64,000 bases of DNA, from the NCBI GenBank assembly GCA_016201275.1, contig JACQDB010000017.1:1-64000 (forward strand), written 5' to 3'. The position numbers and the translations under genes were made by a program. The stretch's first letter is position 1; the number at the start of each line of letters is the position of its first letter. The notes beneath the pieces were generated by a model. It searched no databases, had not been told where the DNA came from, and was given only the letters and a program-made list of their open reading frames with translations. The stretch comes from Acidobacteriota bacterium (GTDB lineage Bacteria; Acidobacteriota; Blastocatellia; UBA7656). Shown here one piece after another: positions 9,043 to 16,643 of the stretch.

Positions 9043-9834
9043 TTATAACTCATCGGTTGGCAAATTGCCGGTTGCATCAAGGGTTTCACCATTTTCCATC
9101 AGGTGAATCAAGGGGCGAGGTTTATCTATGCCAAACTGTTCGTTGTCGCGGTCTTCGAGTAAATCGGCGAAGAAGGTTTTGTATTGTCGGGCAAATTCTT
9201 CGAGGTCTAAGGATTGAAACACCGCAGGCAATTTTTCCAATTTGGCGATGACATTTTTATACATCCCGCGTGCGCCGCGCAGATTGCCGCGCATGAAGTG
9301 ATGCAAACCGACCGCCGCTTGAATCAGCATCTGGTAAAAGAGCTTGCTGTCGTCGGCTGAATGCAGCCAGATTTCTTCCCACACTTCGTGCGCTTCAAAA
9401 TATCTTCCGGCGTTGAAATGCGTGATGCCGTCGAGGTATTCAATCGGATAGGCAAACTCCTGTTCGGCATCAAAGCCCGGTTCGTTCAGATTTTCCAGTT
9501 GCGCGTTCAGCTCTTCCATATCCGTTTCCTTAGCGGCTTCGTGGTGGTCGGTCAGAAAAAATTTGCACACGAAAGGGCCGGCCTGAATTTCATCGCCGTC
9601 TTGCAATTCGACCCAACTGACAGCTTCATGATTGACCAACGTGCCATTGCCGCTTTCGTTGTCAACGACAAAAAATTTATCGCCGGTCTGTTCGATGAAA
9701 AAATGTTCGCGTGAAACCGTGGGATGATTCAACACACATTGACAGGACAAATGCCGCCCGAACATAACCTTGTTTTCGCATAACTCAAAGGTTTCGCCCT
9801 GACGCGGAGTGGACTCGAATCGCACAAATGCCAT
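9043..9834 (-). CDS. FHA domain fused to DUF309
   Basis: Residues 1-95 are a forkhead-associated fold with the phosphothreonine-binding signature (GRHLSCQCVLNHPTVSREHF ... NESGNGTLVN). After an acidic linker, residues about 135-225 form DUF309, marked by GRYFEAHEVWEEIW and FMRGNLRGARGMYKN. FHA domains bind pThr peptides; DUF309 function is unknown. The fusion suggests that a DUF309 activity is steered by protein phosphorylation. It sits between glcD and glcE and may be co-transcribed with them (67-nt and 48-nt gaps). Confidence 0.85.
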   Translation of the reverse strand: MAFVRFESTPRQGETFELCENKVMFGRHLSCQCVLNHPTVSREHFFIEQTGDKFFVVDNESGNGTLVNHEAVSWVELQDGDEIQAGPFVCKFFLTDHHEAAKETDMEELNAQLENLNEPGFDAEQEFAYPIEYLDGITHFNAGRYFEAHEVWEEIWLHSADDSKLFYQMLIQAAVGLHHFMRGNLRGARGMYKNVIAKLEKLPAVFQSLDLEEFARQYKTFFADLLEDRDNEQFGIDKPRPLIHLMENGETLDATGNLPTDEL

Positions 9835-9901
9835 AAAGAGATTTTAGGCGTTACCAGAAGAAATGAAAAACCTGCTTACCGAGGAGGCCGCACCGGACGA
9901 T

Positions 9902-11368
9902 TTAATTTTTCTTAAAATCTTCCAAACCAAAGCTGCAATAACGACAGGTCTTGGTTGCCGGAATCACTTTTGCGGGATTGCACAAGCCGGTCGGGTTGAA
10001 GACATTTTTTACAGCCAACATACGTTCCATATCGGCATCGGAAAAAATCAACTCCATATAATTTATCTTGTCCGCGCCGACGCCGTGTTCGCCGGTGATC
10101 GTCCCTCCGGCCTCCACGCACAATTGCATAATTGCTTTCGAGGCCAATTCGACGCGGCGCACTTCATCCGCATTGCGCCCGTCATAACTGATATTCGGAT
10201 GCAGATTGCCGTCCCCCGCATGAAAAACATTGGCGACGTTCAAACTGTAGCGCGCCGCTATGGCATAAATTTCATCCAGCACTTCGGGCAATTTGGAACG
10301 CGGAATCACCGCGTCCTGCACCATCAAATCGGCGTTGATGCGCCCCATCGCTCCGAAAGCGCGTTTGCGTGCGCCCCATAATTTCGTGCGCTCGGCATCG
10401 TCTTTGGCAATCCGCACGGCTCTAGCATGATGGCGAAGACAAATCTCGACAGCACGCGCCGCTTCGTCCTCTATGCCTACACTCAAGCCGTCAATTTCGA
10501 TAATCAACAAGGCCGCCACATCAGTCGGAAAGCCTCCGGCGAAGATTGAATTTTCGACCGCGATAATCGTCGCACGGTCTATCATCTCAAGCGCCGCCGG
10601 TACTATCCCCGCCGCGATGATTTCCGAAACGCTGCGACTCGCATCGGTCACCGTCATAAATTCACCGAGCAGGGTTTTGACGCCTTGCGGCAGGCGCGTC
10701 AATTTCACCGTCGCTTTGGTGACGATGCCGAAGGTGCCTTCGGAACCAACAAACGCGCCCAGCAAATCATAGCCCGCCGCGTCCACCCCGCCACCGCCCA
10801 GATTGACGATTTCGCCACTCGGCAACACCACTTCTACGGCGAGTATGTGATTAGTCGTCATGCCATATTTGAGGCAATGTGGGCCGCCGGAATTTTGCGA
10901 GACATTGCCGCCGATGGTGCAGGCCATTTGACTCGAAGGGTCTGGCGCGTAATGAAATCCATACGGCGAAGTGGCCTGCGAGAGATGAACATTGATGACG
11001 CCGCTTTCGACTACGGCAAGGCGGTTTTCATAATCAATCTTGAGTATGCGATTGAGGCGTGCGGTTTCAATGATGACGCTGTGGTTAAAAGCTATCGAGC
11101 CGCCGGTCAGTCCAGTGCCTGCGCCACGCGGCGTAAAAGGGATGTTTTCAGCGGCGAGAATTTTGACCACCGCCGAAACTTCTTCAGCAGTTTTTGGCAG
11201 CACGACGGCGGCAGGCAGATGTTTGATGACCGTCAAGGCGTCGGCTTCATAAACCAGCAGTTCATCAGGTTCGGTCAACACGAAGCGTTCGCCAACGGCG
11301 GCTTTGAGGTCATCAACAACGCGCTGCGGCACTCTCTGATATTTTGTTGTTTCAGCTATCGGCGGCAT
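9902..11368 (-). CDS. glcD: glycolate oxidase subunit GlcD
   Basis: A 488-residue FAD-dependent 2-hydroxyacid dehydrogenase: FTPRGAGTGLTGGS binds the FAD pyrophosphate, MACTIGGNVSQNSGGPHCLKYG the isoalloxazine, and the C-terminal domain carries HAGDGNLHPN and the GEHGVGADK motif. Length and motifs match GlcD. It oxidises glycolate to glyoxylate with GlcE and an Fe-S subunit. First gene of a minus-strand group glcD, FHA-DUF309, glcE. A D-lactate dehydrogenase role is possible, but the adjacent glcE argues for glycolate. Confidence 0.9.
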   Translation of the reverse strand: MPPIAETTKYQRVPQRVVDDLKAAVGERFVLTEPDELLVYEADALTVIKHLPAAVVLPKTAEEVSAVVKILAAENIPFTPRGAGTGLTGGSIAFNHSVIIETARLNRILKIDYENRLAVVESGVINVHLSQATSPYGFHYAPDPSSQMACTIGGNVSQNSGGPHCLKYGMTTNHILAVEVVLPSGEIVNLGGGGVDAAGYDLLGAFVGSEGTFGIVTKATVKLTRLPQGVKTLLGEFMTVTDASRSVSEIIAAGIVPAALEMIDRATIIAVENSIFAGGFPTDVAALLIIEIDGLSVGIEDEAARAVEICLRHHARAVRIAKDDAERTKLWGARKRAFGAMGRINADLMVQDAVIPRSKLPEVLDEIYAIAARYSLNVANVFHAGDGNLHPNISYDGRNADEVRRVELASKAIMQLCVEAGGTITGEHGVGADKINYMELIFSDADMERMLAVKNVFNPTGLCNPAKVIPATKTCRYCSFGLEDFKKN

Positions 11369-11393
11369 TTTATTCGTCGAATCAGATTTGATT

Positions 11394-11844
11394 TTATGAA
11401 ATCAGATGGACAGCAAAGCCTTGCCCAATGGCATTGCGATAAAGTGGGCCGTCCAAAGTCCACAATTCACAACCGAGTTTTTCTGCCAAGGCAAGATACG
11501 AAGCGTCATACGCATTCTGACGACCAAGTTTTCGTGCTATTTCAACTACTCGTTTTGCATCGGTCAACGACGGAGACCAATAGCGTACTTCGTTTGCAAC
11601 CGGCTCATGAAAATGGATTGGTATGATAAACATATCTGCTAATGCTTGCTCCAGTTTTTCTATTTGGGAAGGCTCCGGCAGCAATCATTCTGGTTAAGGC
11701 GTTAGTAATTTCATAAACGGCAAGCGCAGGCGCATGAAGTTCAATATCCCGATCAAGCCAATCTAAAAAGTGTTGGAGAACCAAATTTCCGCGAGGGTCT
11801 CCACTGACTAAGGTCACAAGCAAGTTTGCATCAACTACAATCAT
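11394..11844 (-). pseudogene. PIN-domain (VapC-like) toxin, frameshifted
   Basis: The first half (start 11844: MIVVDANLLVTLVSGDP ... APALAVYEITNALTRM) and second half (PEPSQIEKLEQALADMF ... GRQNAYDASYLALAEKLGCE, WTLDGPLYRNA) together make one 150-residue PIN ribonuclease with the acidic residues in place, but they lie in different frames. The shift falls near 11680-11695. VapC toxins cleave RNA. As sequenced the toxin is inactive unless the shift is a sequencing error. The antitoxin-like gene upstream overlaps its start by 4 nt. Confidence 0.75.
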
Positions 11845-12035
11845 CCATGATCACTCTCGTCTCTTGCCTCTCTACCTTCTCGCACCAGAGCTTCCGCATC
11901 TATTGGCGGAAGCCCTTTCCCAATTTCACGTAACCTTAGTAAAGCTTCGCGTACCATTTCTTTGTGAAGGAGAGGGTCTTGGGTAATCACTGGTTGTTGA
12001 TTTGGCGCGCTTGCTTCTTCGATATTTTTGGACAT
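11841..12035 (-). CDS. putative antitoxin partner of the PIN toxin
   Basis: A 64-residue acidic protein (PVITQDPLLHKEMVREALLR then LREIGKGLPPIDAEALVREG) whose stop overlaps the start of the PIN gene (ATGA at 11844-11841), the usual layout of vapBC operons. The helical C-terminal part containing REGREARDE would wrap the toxin. No clear DNA-binding fold is visible by eye. Function is inferred from position and size. Confidence 0.65.
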   Translation of the reverse strand: MSKNIEEASAPNQQPVITQDPLLHKEMVREALLRLREIGKGLPPIDAEALVREGREARDESDHG

Positions 12036-12069
12036 CGCAACCTCTTATGAGTAGCTGAATGGTGCCAGC

Positions 12070-12117
12070 TTAATACTTCGGCACGCTGGGGTCAACGTCG
12101 TCCAACCAGCACAGAAT
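12070..12117. repeat. 48-bp direct repeat, outer copy (remnant moeB 3' end)
   Basis: 45 of 48 bases match 12650-12697, which is the 3' end and stop codon of the MoaD-MoeB-rhodanese gene. The copy still encodes DDVDPSVPKY and stop in the same orientation. It abuts the brnA stop codon (12119), so the repeats flank the brnTA cassette precisely, like attachment sites. Confidence 0.9.
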
Positions 12118-12118
12118 G

Positions 12119-12343
12119 TTATTGTGTATTGGCAATTTGATTTTTTGTTGCTCGAATCAAAAAGCGCAAGGCTTCGTTGACCGCCTCCGAATCAGGAAAC
12201 ATCTCGGCGACATCCGGCGCTAAACTGATGGTCTTTTCCGCAGAAACTTTTCGCCCCGGCCCACGCGCTACCACACGCATGGAGCGAAAGTCATATTCCG
12301 CTCTCAACTCATCATCAAAATCTGCTTTAGATTTCTTCTTCAT
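12119..12343 (-). CDS. brnA: BrnA-type antitoxin
   Basis: About 74 residues from ATG at 12343 (MKKKSKADFDDELRAEYDF), chosen because earlier in-frame starts lie inside brnT and BrnA proteins typically begin this way. The motif YDFRSM, then RGPGRKVSAEKTISLAPDVA and EMFPDSEAVNEALRFLIR, is the BrnA ribbon-helix-helix repressor. It binds DNA and the BrnT toxin. Start overlaps brnT by 17 nt, giving translational coupling. Confidence 0.85.
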   Translation of the reverse strand: MKKKSKADFDDELRAEYDFRSMRVVARGPGRKVSAEKTISLAPDVAEMFPDSEAVNEALRFLIRATKNQIANTQ

Positions 12344-12602
12344 AAACTTTTCTTTCCTGACCTGTCGCCTGCCGCGCACTGATGATTCGTGTAGTTCTAC
12401 TTCGCTCGGCATACGCAACCACCAGCAAACGGCCTTTGTGCGACTGCCCCAATATCACAAAGCGCCGCTCTTCTACCGAATGGTCTTCATCGGCAAAAAC
12501 CACGAACAAGTCATCCTCAAACACGGTCTGCGCTTCTTCAAACGAGATGCCATGTTTGGCCAGATTATGCGCGGCTTTGTCTTTGTCCCACACCAATTTC
12601 AT
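12327..12602 (-). CDS. brnT: BrnT-type ribonuclease toxin
   Basis: 91 residues from ATG at 12602. Signature KLVWDKDKAAHNLAKHGISF, EEAQTVFEDD, ERRFVILGQS and RIISARQATGQERKVYEE matches BrnT, a type II toxin with a RelE-like fold that cuts RNA. It lies immediately upstream of brnA. The pair forms a 532-bp cassette (12118-12649) placed exactly between two copies of the moeB 3' end, so it was probably inserted there. Confidence 0.88.
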   Translation of the reverse strand: MKLVWDKDKAAHNLAKHGISFEEAQTVFEDDLFVVFADEDHSVEERRFVILGQSHKGRLLVVAYAERSRTTRIISARQATGQERKVYEEEI

Positions 12603-12649
12603 AGCCCGCGACACCCTCTTCAGCAGTTCAGCAAATCCACCTCATCTTT

Positions 12650-12697
12650 TTAATACTTCGGCACGCTGGGGTCAACGTCATCCGACCAGCGCAGAAT
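12650..12697. repeat. 48-bp direct repeat, inner copy (functional moeB 3' end)
   Basis: Encodes the intact C-terminus ILRWSDDVDPSVPKY and stop of the MoaD-MoeB-rhodanese protein. Matches 12070-12117 with three mismatches. Confidence 0.9.
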
Positions 12698-14092
12698 CCC
12701 GCCGACTAAATTTTTCACCTTGCGATAACCGGCCTGCTTCATCAACTCGACAATCTTGCCGCTACGCACACCGCTGCGGCAATGCACCACGATGTCCTCT
12801 GCCGTTGACAATTCGTGCAGACGCTCCGGCACACTGCGCTGCGGAATCAAACGCGAGCCGGGTAGGCGAGCGATGGCAAACTCTTCGGGTTCGCGCACGT
12901 CTATCAATAAAAAATCGTCGCCGCGTTCCATCTTCGCCTTCAATTCCAGCGGCGTAATCTCGAACTCTTTGCCGACCTCTACGGCTTCTTCCTGGGTAAT
13001 GCCGCAGAATTCCTGATAATCAATCAACTCGTGAATCGTCGGATGCTCGCCACAAATCGGGCATTCGGGATTCTTTCGCAACTTCAATTCGCGGAACTTC
13101 ATCTTCAGCGCATCGAACAGCACCAGCCGACCAAGCAGCGGCTCGCCTTTGCCTAAAATCAACTTCACGGTTTCAATCGCCTGCATCACGCCGATGATTC
13201 CCGGCAACACGCCCAGCACGCCGCCTTCGGCGCAACTCGGCACCAATCCCGGCGGCGGCGGCTCCGGGTACAGGCAGCGATAGCAGGGGCCGCGCTTGGC
13301 ATCAAAGACCGTTGCTTGTCCTTCAAAACGGAAAATCGAGCCGTAAACATTGGGTTTTCCCAACAACACGCAGGCATCGTTGACCAGATAACGAGTCGGA
13401 AAATTATCCGTGCCGTCCACAATCACATCGTAATCTTTGAACAACTCCAGAGCGTTGTCCGAAGTCAGCGCGACTTCATAGGTCTCGACGTTGACGAAGG
13501 GATTGATTTCGGCGACGCGCTGTTTTGCCGATTCCAGTTTCGATATGCCGACGTTAGCGGTCGAGTGAATAATCTGACGCTGCAGGTTGGTGAAGTCCAC
13601 AACATCGAAATCCACTATGCCTATGCGCCCGACACCCGCCGCTGCCAAATATAAAATCAGAGGTGAACCGAGGCCGCCCGCGCCTATGCACAGGACGCTG
13701 GCGGCTTTCAATTTTTTCTGACCTTCAAGAGCGACTTCCGGCATAATCAAGTGGCGGCTGTAGCGCAAAATCTCTTCATTGCTCAACTCGACTTCGCTGC
13801 CTTCTTCAACCACCGCCGAGCCACCGGCTATAGAAGGCACGATGCTGATGGTGTCGCCGTCTTTTACGGGCGTCGCGCCTTTTTGCAAGTAGCGCGCATC
13901 TTCGTCATTGAGATAAATATTGACGAAGCTCCGCAATTCGCCCTTGTCATTGTACAAGTGTTTTTTCAACTCTGAATATTTTCCTGTTAATCCATTCAAG
14001 GCCGCATCAAGGGTTGCCGCTTCTACGGTCACGGCATCCTGATTGCCCGCGAAATTTCGTAAGGCTGTAGGGATCAAAATTTGTACCGACAT
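12650..14092 (-). CDS. sulfur-carrier / MoeB-ThiF E1 / rhodanese fusion
   Basis: Three domains in 480 residues. 1-91 is a complete ubiquitin-like MoaD/ThiS/CysO-type carrier ending in SIAGG, the same length as the free carrier encoded at 16270-16545. About 105-350 is a ThiF/MoeB-type adenylating enzyme (LCIGAGGLGSPLILYLAAAG, Cys pairs CYRC and CPIC for zinc). The C-terminus is a rhodanese with active-site loop VVHCRSGVRSGK. MoeB-rhodanese proteins adenylate the C-terminal Gly of a carrier and load sulfur on it. Here the fused carrier's GG is followed by more protein, so it is either processed or plays a structural part. Last gene of the sulfur cluster. Confidence 0.9.
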   Translation of the reverse strand: MSVQILIPTALRNFAGNQDAVTVEAATLDAALNGLTGKYSELKKHLYNDKGELRSFVNIYLNDEDARYLQKGATPVKDGDTISIVPSIAGGSAVVEEGSEVELSNEEILRYSRHLIMPEVALEGQKKLKAASVLCIGAGGLGSPLILYLAAAGVGRIGIVDFDVVDFTNLQRQIIHSTANVGISKLESAKQRVAEINPFVNVETYEVALTSDNALELFKDYDVIVDGTDNFPTRYLVNDACVLLGKPNVYGSIFRFEGQATVFDAKRGPCYRCLYPEPPPPGLVPSCAEGGVLGVLPGIIGVMQAIETVKLILGKGEPLLGRLVLFDALKMKFRELKLRKNPECPICGEHPTIHELIDYQEFCGITQEEAVEVGKEFEITPLELKAKMERGDDFLLIDVREPEEFAIARLPGSRLIPQRSVPERLHELSTAEDIVVHCRSGVRSGKIVELMKQAGYRKVKNLVGGILRWSDDVDPSVPKY

Positions 14093-14127
14093 GGTAAATC
14101 TCCTCTTTGATAAGCTGCAAAAAAAAA

Positions 14128-14258
14128 CAGCTACGAGTTATAAAACCCTTACGAACAGACACAGATTGCTTTGCCGCCAGGCGGTTTGAAAAGCAATCTA
14201 GTTTCTACAACAACAAGTCATGCGTGTCTATTCGTGCGATTTCTATAATTCGTAGCTG
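14128..14258. repeat. 131-bp imperfect palindrome
   Basis: Outer arms CAGCTACGAGTTATA and TATAATTCGTAGCTG, middle arms CGAACAGACAC/GTGTCTATTCG and inner arms around AGATTGCTTT/AAAGCAATCT pair along almost the whole element. It lies between the JAMM gene and the MoeB fusion, inside the presumed operon. It could be a MITE-like insertion or an mRNA processing hairpin. Confidence 0.6.
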
Positions 14259-14326
14259 ACTAAACTTCTAAATCCGAGATAAGCCGTTCGCTCACCTGCG
14301 GCCATCAAGGCAGAAACCAATCCTGC

Positions 14327-14770
14327 TTACGGCTGCTCTTCCAACAAAATTTCTTCCGGCGCGAATTTCTCATAGTCCGGCTTCGTGAAAGAGTTAAGCA
14401 CAGATGCCCGCCCTTTCTCAACCGCAACGATGATATAAGAATCCGTAGGCCAGCAGGAATGATCCAAATCAAAGCCCGAAGGTTGTGCCGGATGATCGGG
14501 GTGCGAATGATAATAACCAATGACGCCAAGCCCCTGTTCCCGCGCCGCCATCTCGGCGCGGCGCGCCTGTTCGGGAGTAATCAAATAGCGATTGGCTTGC
14601 GACTCGCGCTCATCGGTCTTTGTCCATTCATTGTTGGCGCGATGCACGATGCGAAGCACATTGGTCTCGCCATCCTTTTCGCCAATCAAAAAACCGCAGC
14701 ACTCGTGAGGATAAGTCTCCTCGCCGTGCTTGCGGATTTCATCCAAATGTTCCGGTTTCACTTTAATCAT
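14327..14770 (-). CDS. JAMM/Mov34 metalloprotease (Mec-like)
   Basis: 147 residues from ATG at 14770; an earlier in-frame start at 14848 would read through a simple repeat. The JAMM zinc site is complete: Glu in YPHECCGFLIGE, then GYYHSHPDHPAQPSGFDLD (HSHP-x6-S-x2-D). In Mycobacterium tuberculosis, Mec cleaves the cysteine off the CysO-Cys adduct made by CysM. The same set of genes is present here, so this protease most likely frees the amino acid from the carrier. It might also cut the fused carrier in the neighbouring MoeB protein. Confidence 0.88.
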   Translation of the reverse strand: MIKVKPEHLDEIRKHGEETYPHECCGFLIGEKDGETNVLRIVHRANNEWTKTDERESQANRYLITPEQARRAEMAAREQGLGVIGYYHSHPDHPAQPSGFDLDHSCWPTDSYIIVAVEKGRASVLNSFTKPDYEKFAPEEILLEEQP

Positions 14771-14928
14771 CACTGCGGACTGTGGACTGTGGACTGTGGA
14801 CTGAGTGGTTGGAAAGTATGAACGATGAATAAAGAAAAAATGCTTCATTACCTGTTCATCATTCGTACTTCATCATTCATACTGCGTCATTCATACTGCG
14901 TCGTTACAAATCACTCAGTCCTCAGTCC
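14771..14928. repeat. heptamer tandem repeats forming a hairpin-like pair
   Basis: 14772-14804 carries four near copies of a 7-mer (ACTGTGG type), and 14913-14940 carries its rough complement (CAGTCCT type). Between them is a run of CATTCATACTGCGT-type repeats. This resembles cyanobacterial short tandemly repeated repetitive sequences. It lies in the 158-bp gap between cysM and the JAMM gene. Confidence 0.55.
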
Positions 14929-15900
14929 TCAATCCTCAGCACTTCCTCCTTCGTTCCAGAATCTCTCGCTCAAATATTTATCGGCGCTGTCGCTGAAGAT
15001 GGTGACGATGACGCCTTGCTTGATTTCTCTAGCGACTTTCACACAACAGGCCAAGGCTGCGGCTGCCGATACGCCGACCAGTAAACCTTCTTTTTTGCCC
15101 AGTAATCTCGCGTATTGGTGTGCTTCTTCGGTGCTGACTTCATAATCGGCGTCGGCTACTGTGGCGTCATAAATGCCCGGCACAATCGCTGTCGCCATGT
15201 GCTTCATGCCTTCGAGGCCGTGAAAGGGCGAGTCGGGTTGAAACGACAGGCATTGAATTTTCGGGTTCAACTCTTTCAAGCGCCGACTGGTTCCTACGAA
15301 CGTGCCGCTGGTGCCAAGCCCTGCGACAAAGTGCGTGATGCGTCCGTTGGTCTGATGCCAGATTTCCACCGCCGTGGTTTCATAATGCGCCCGCCAATTG
15401 GCCTCGTTGTTGTACTGGTCTGGATAAAAGTACAACTCAGGATTTTCGGCATACAAGCGCCGCGCTTCGCGAATCGCGCCGTCCGAGCCTTCCAAGGGAC
15501 TGGTCAACACCAAGTCCACGCCGTAGGCTTTCAATATGCGTTTGCGTTCTTCGCTGGCGTTTTGCGGCAAGGCCAGTTTGACGCGATAGCCGCGCGCTGC
15601 GCCGATCCACGCATAGGCGATGCCGGTATTTCCCGACGTGGCATCGAGCAGAATTTTATCTTTGGTGAGCAAGCCTCGGCGTTCGCCATCCAAAATCATG
15701 TTGAGCGCCGGGCGGTCTTTGACAGAACCGCCGGGGTTGAACCATTCGGCCTTGGCATAAATTTCTACGTGGGGAAAATCCGCCGCGATGTTTTGCAATT
15801 TCAACAGCGGCGTGTTGCCCACCAGTTGCCAGGCTTCCAGCGCCTGGGTCGCCCGTTGCGCCGGAGCCTCTTCAATAGTTTTGATCGCCTTGTCGTTCAT
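14929..15900 (-). CDS. cysM: CysM-like cysteine synthase, probably carrier-protein dependent
   Basis: 323 residues from ATG at 15900. PLP fold with the Schiff-base lysine in WFNPGGSVKDRPALNMI, the substrate loop SGNTGIAYAW and the phosphate loop GLGTSGTFVG. It resembles mycobacterial CysM, which uses O-phosphoserine and a thiocarboxylated carrier instead of free sulfide, more than CysK. It sits between a free carrier and a JAMM protease, the same trio as mycobacterial mec-cysO-cysM. Substrate choice is inferred from context. Confidence 0.88.
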   Translation of the reverse strand: MNDKAIKTIEEAPAQRATQALEAWQLVGNTPLLKLQNIAADFPHVEIYAKAEWFNPGGSVKDRPALNMILDGERRGLLTKDKILLDATSGNTGIAYAWIGAARGYRVKLALPQNASEERKRILKAYGVDLVLTSPLEGSDGAIREARRLYAENPELYFYPDQYNNEANWRAHYETTAVEIWHQTNGRITHFVAGLGTSGTFVGTSRRLKELNPKIQCLSFQPDSPFHGLEGMKHMATAIVPGIYDATVADADYEVSTEEAHQYARLLGKKEGLLVGVSAAAALACCVKVAREIKQGVIVTIFSDSADKYLSERFWNEGGSAED

Positions 15901-16269
15901 AGCTGCACCATCCAAGCATAGCATCGCCAACGGCGAACGCCAATTTTCAACCTCGCCTTGCGTACCCTTGGCCTTGCGCGCCGGTTGGCGTGATGGAGTT
16001 GAGATAGCGGTTTGCAACCACGTCCAAAGCGACAACCACAGCCGCACCGCTATTTTTCAACTTGCTCATTACGGCTTCATAAAAATGGTGTTGGCGTGGA
16101 GATGCAGCCCCCGGTCATCCCTGAATTGTTTAACGCAAACTACCAGACGACCAGAGGCCGCCTCTCCACACCAACTTTCCAGCAAACCCTGAAACTGGCT
16201 CTGGTAGCCACTTTCAAGGCATCTTATTGTCTCTCCCCGACTCCCTTACTCCTCGACTCCCGCACTCTG
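15901..16269. other. 369-bp gap inside the sulfur cluster
   Basis: Separates cysM from the carrier gene on the same strand. In-frame extension of cysM (to 16047) lacks similarity and a good ribosome site. No hairpin of note or gene is recognised. A separate promoter for cysM could lie here. Confidence 0.4.
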
Positions 16270-16545
16270 CTACCCGCCAGCGATGGCCGGAACGATGGAG
16301 ACCTCTGCGCCGCCCGGTATCGGCGAGGCCAGATTATCAAGAAAGCGTATGTCTTCGCCGTTGATGTAGATGTTGATAAACTGGCGCAAATCGCCGCTCG
16401 GCTCACAAACGCGAGCGCGAAAACCGGGATAGGTTTCGTCCAGTTTATGCAAAGCCTCTTCGACAGTGGCGGCTTCGAGTTCGACCAAATCGGCATTGCC
16501 GGTTAAGTTGCGAAGCAGAGTTGGAATCACAATATTAATTGCCAT
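16270..16545 (-). CDS. CysO/MoaD-like sulfur carrier protein
   Basis: 91 residues from ATG at 16545, with AGGAG upstream. Ubiquitin-like fold: INIVIPTLLRNLTGN, GDLRQFINIYINGEDIRFL, and the free C-terminal VSIVPAIAGG. The terminal Gly-Gly would be adenylated and turned into a thiocarboxylate by the MoeB-rhodanese protein, then used as sulfur donor by CysM and possibly by the ThrC-like enzyme. Closely related to the carrier domain fused to MoeB in this cluster. Confidence 0.9.
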   Translation of the reverse strand: MAINIVIPTLLRNLTGNADLVELEAATVEEALHKLDETYPGFRARVCEPSGDLRQFINIYINGEDIRFLDNLASPIPGGAEVSIVPAIAGG

Positions 16546-16571
16546 CGTTTTTTTTCTCCTTTTGAAAAAGA

Positions 16572-16640
16572 GTTTGGAGTTCCGCCTACAGGCGGTTGGT
16601 TGCGTCTCTGAGGCAAGCCGCCTGTAGGCGGAACGCCAAA
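16572..16640. repeat. palindromic repeat (GGCGTTCCGCC family)
   Basis: Arms GTTTGG-GTTCCGCCTACAGGCGG and the complement at 16618-16640 pair over about 24 bp with one mismatch, in the 98-bp gap between thrC and the carrier gene. A second member with altered but still paired bases lies at 52702-52782. Confidence 0.6.
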
Positions 16641-16643
16641 CCT

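Noticed and set aside
10685..11626. Long plus-strand frame (313 codons) opposite glcD
   Set aside because: Shadow of glcD with no family resemblance; glcD motifs are complete on the other strand.
14771..14848. N-terminal extension of the JAMM protease
   Set aside because: It would be encoded by simple repeats; ATG at 14770 begins the conserved part.
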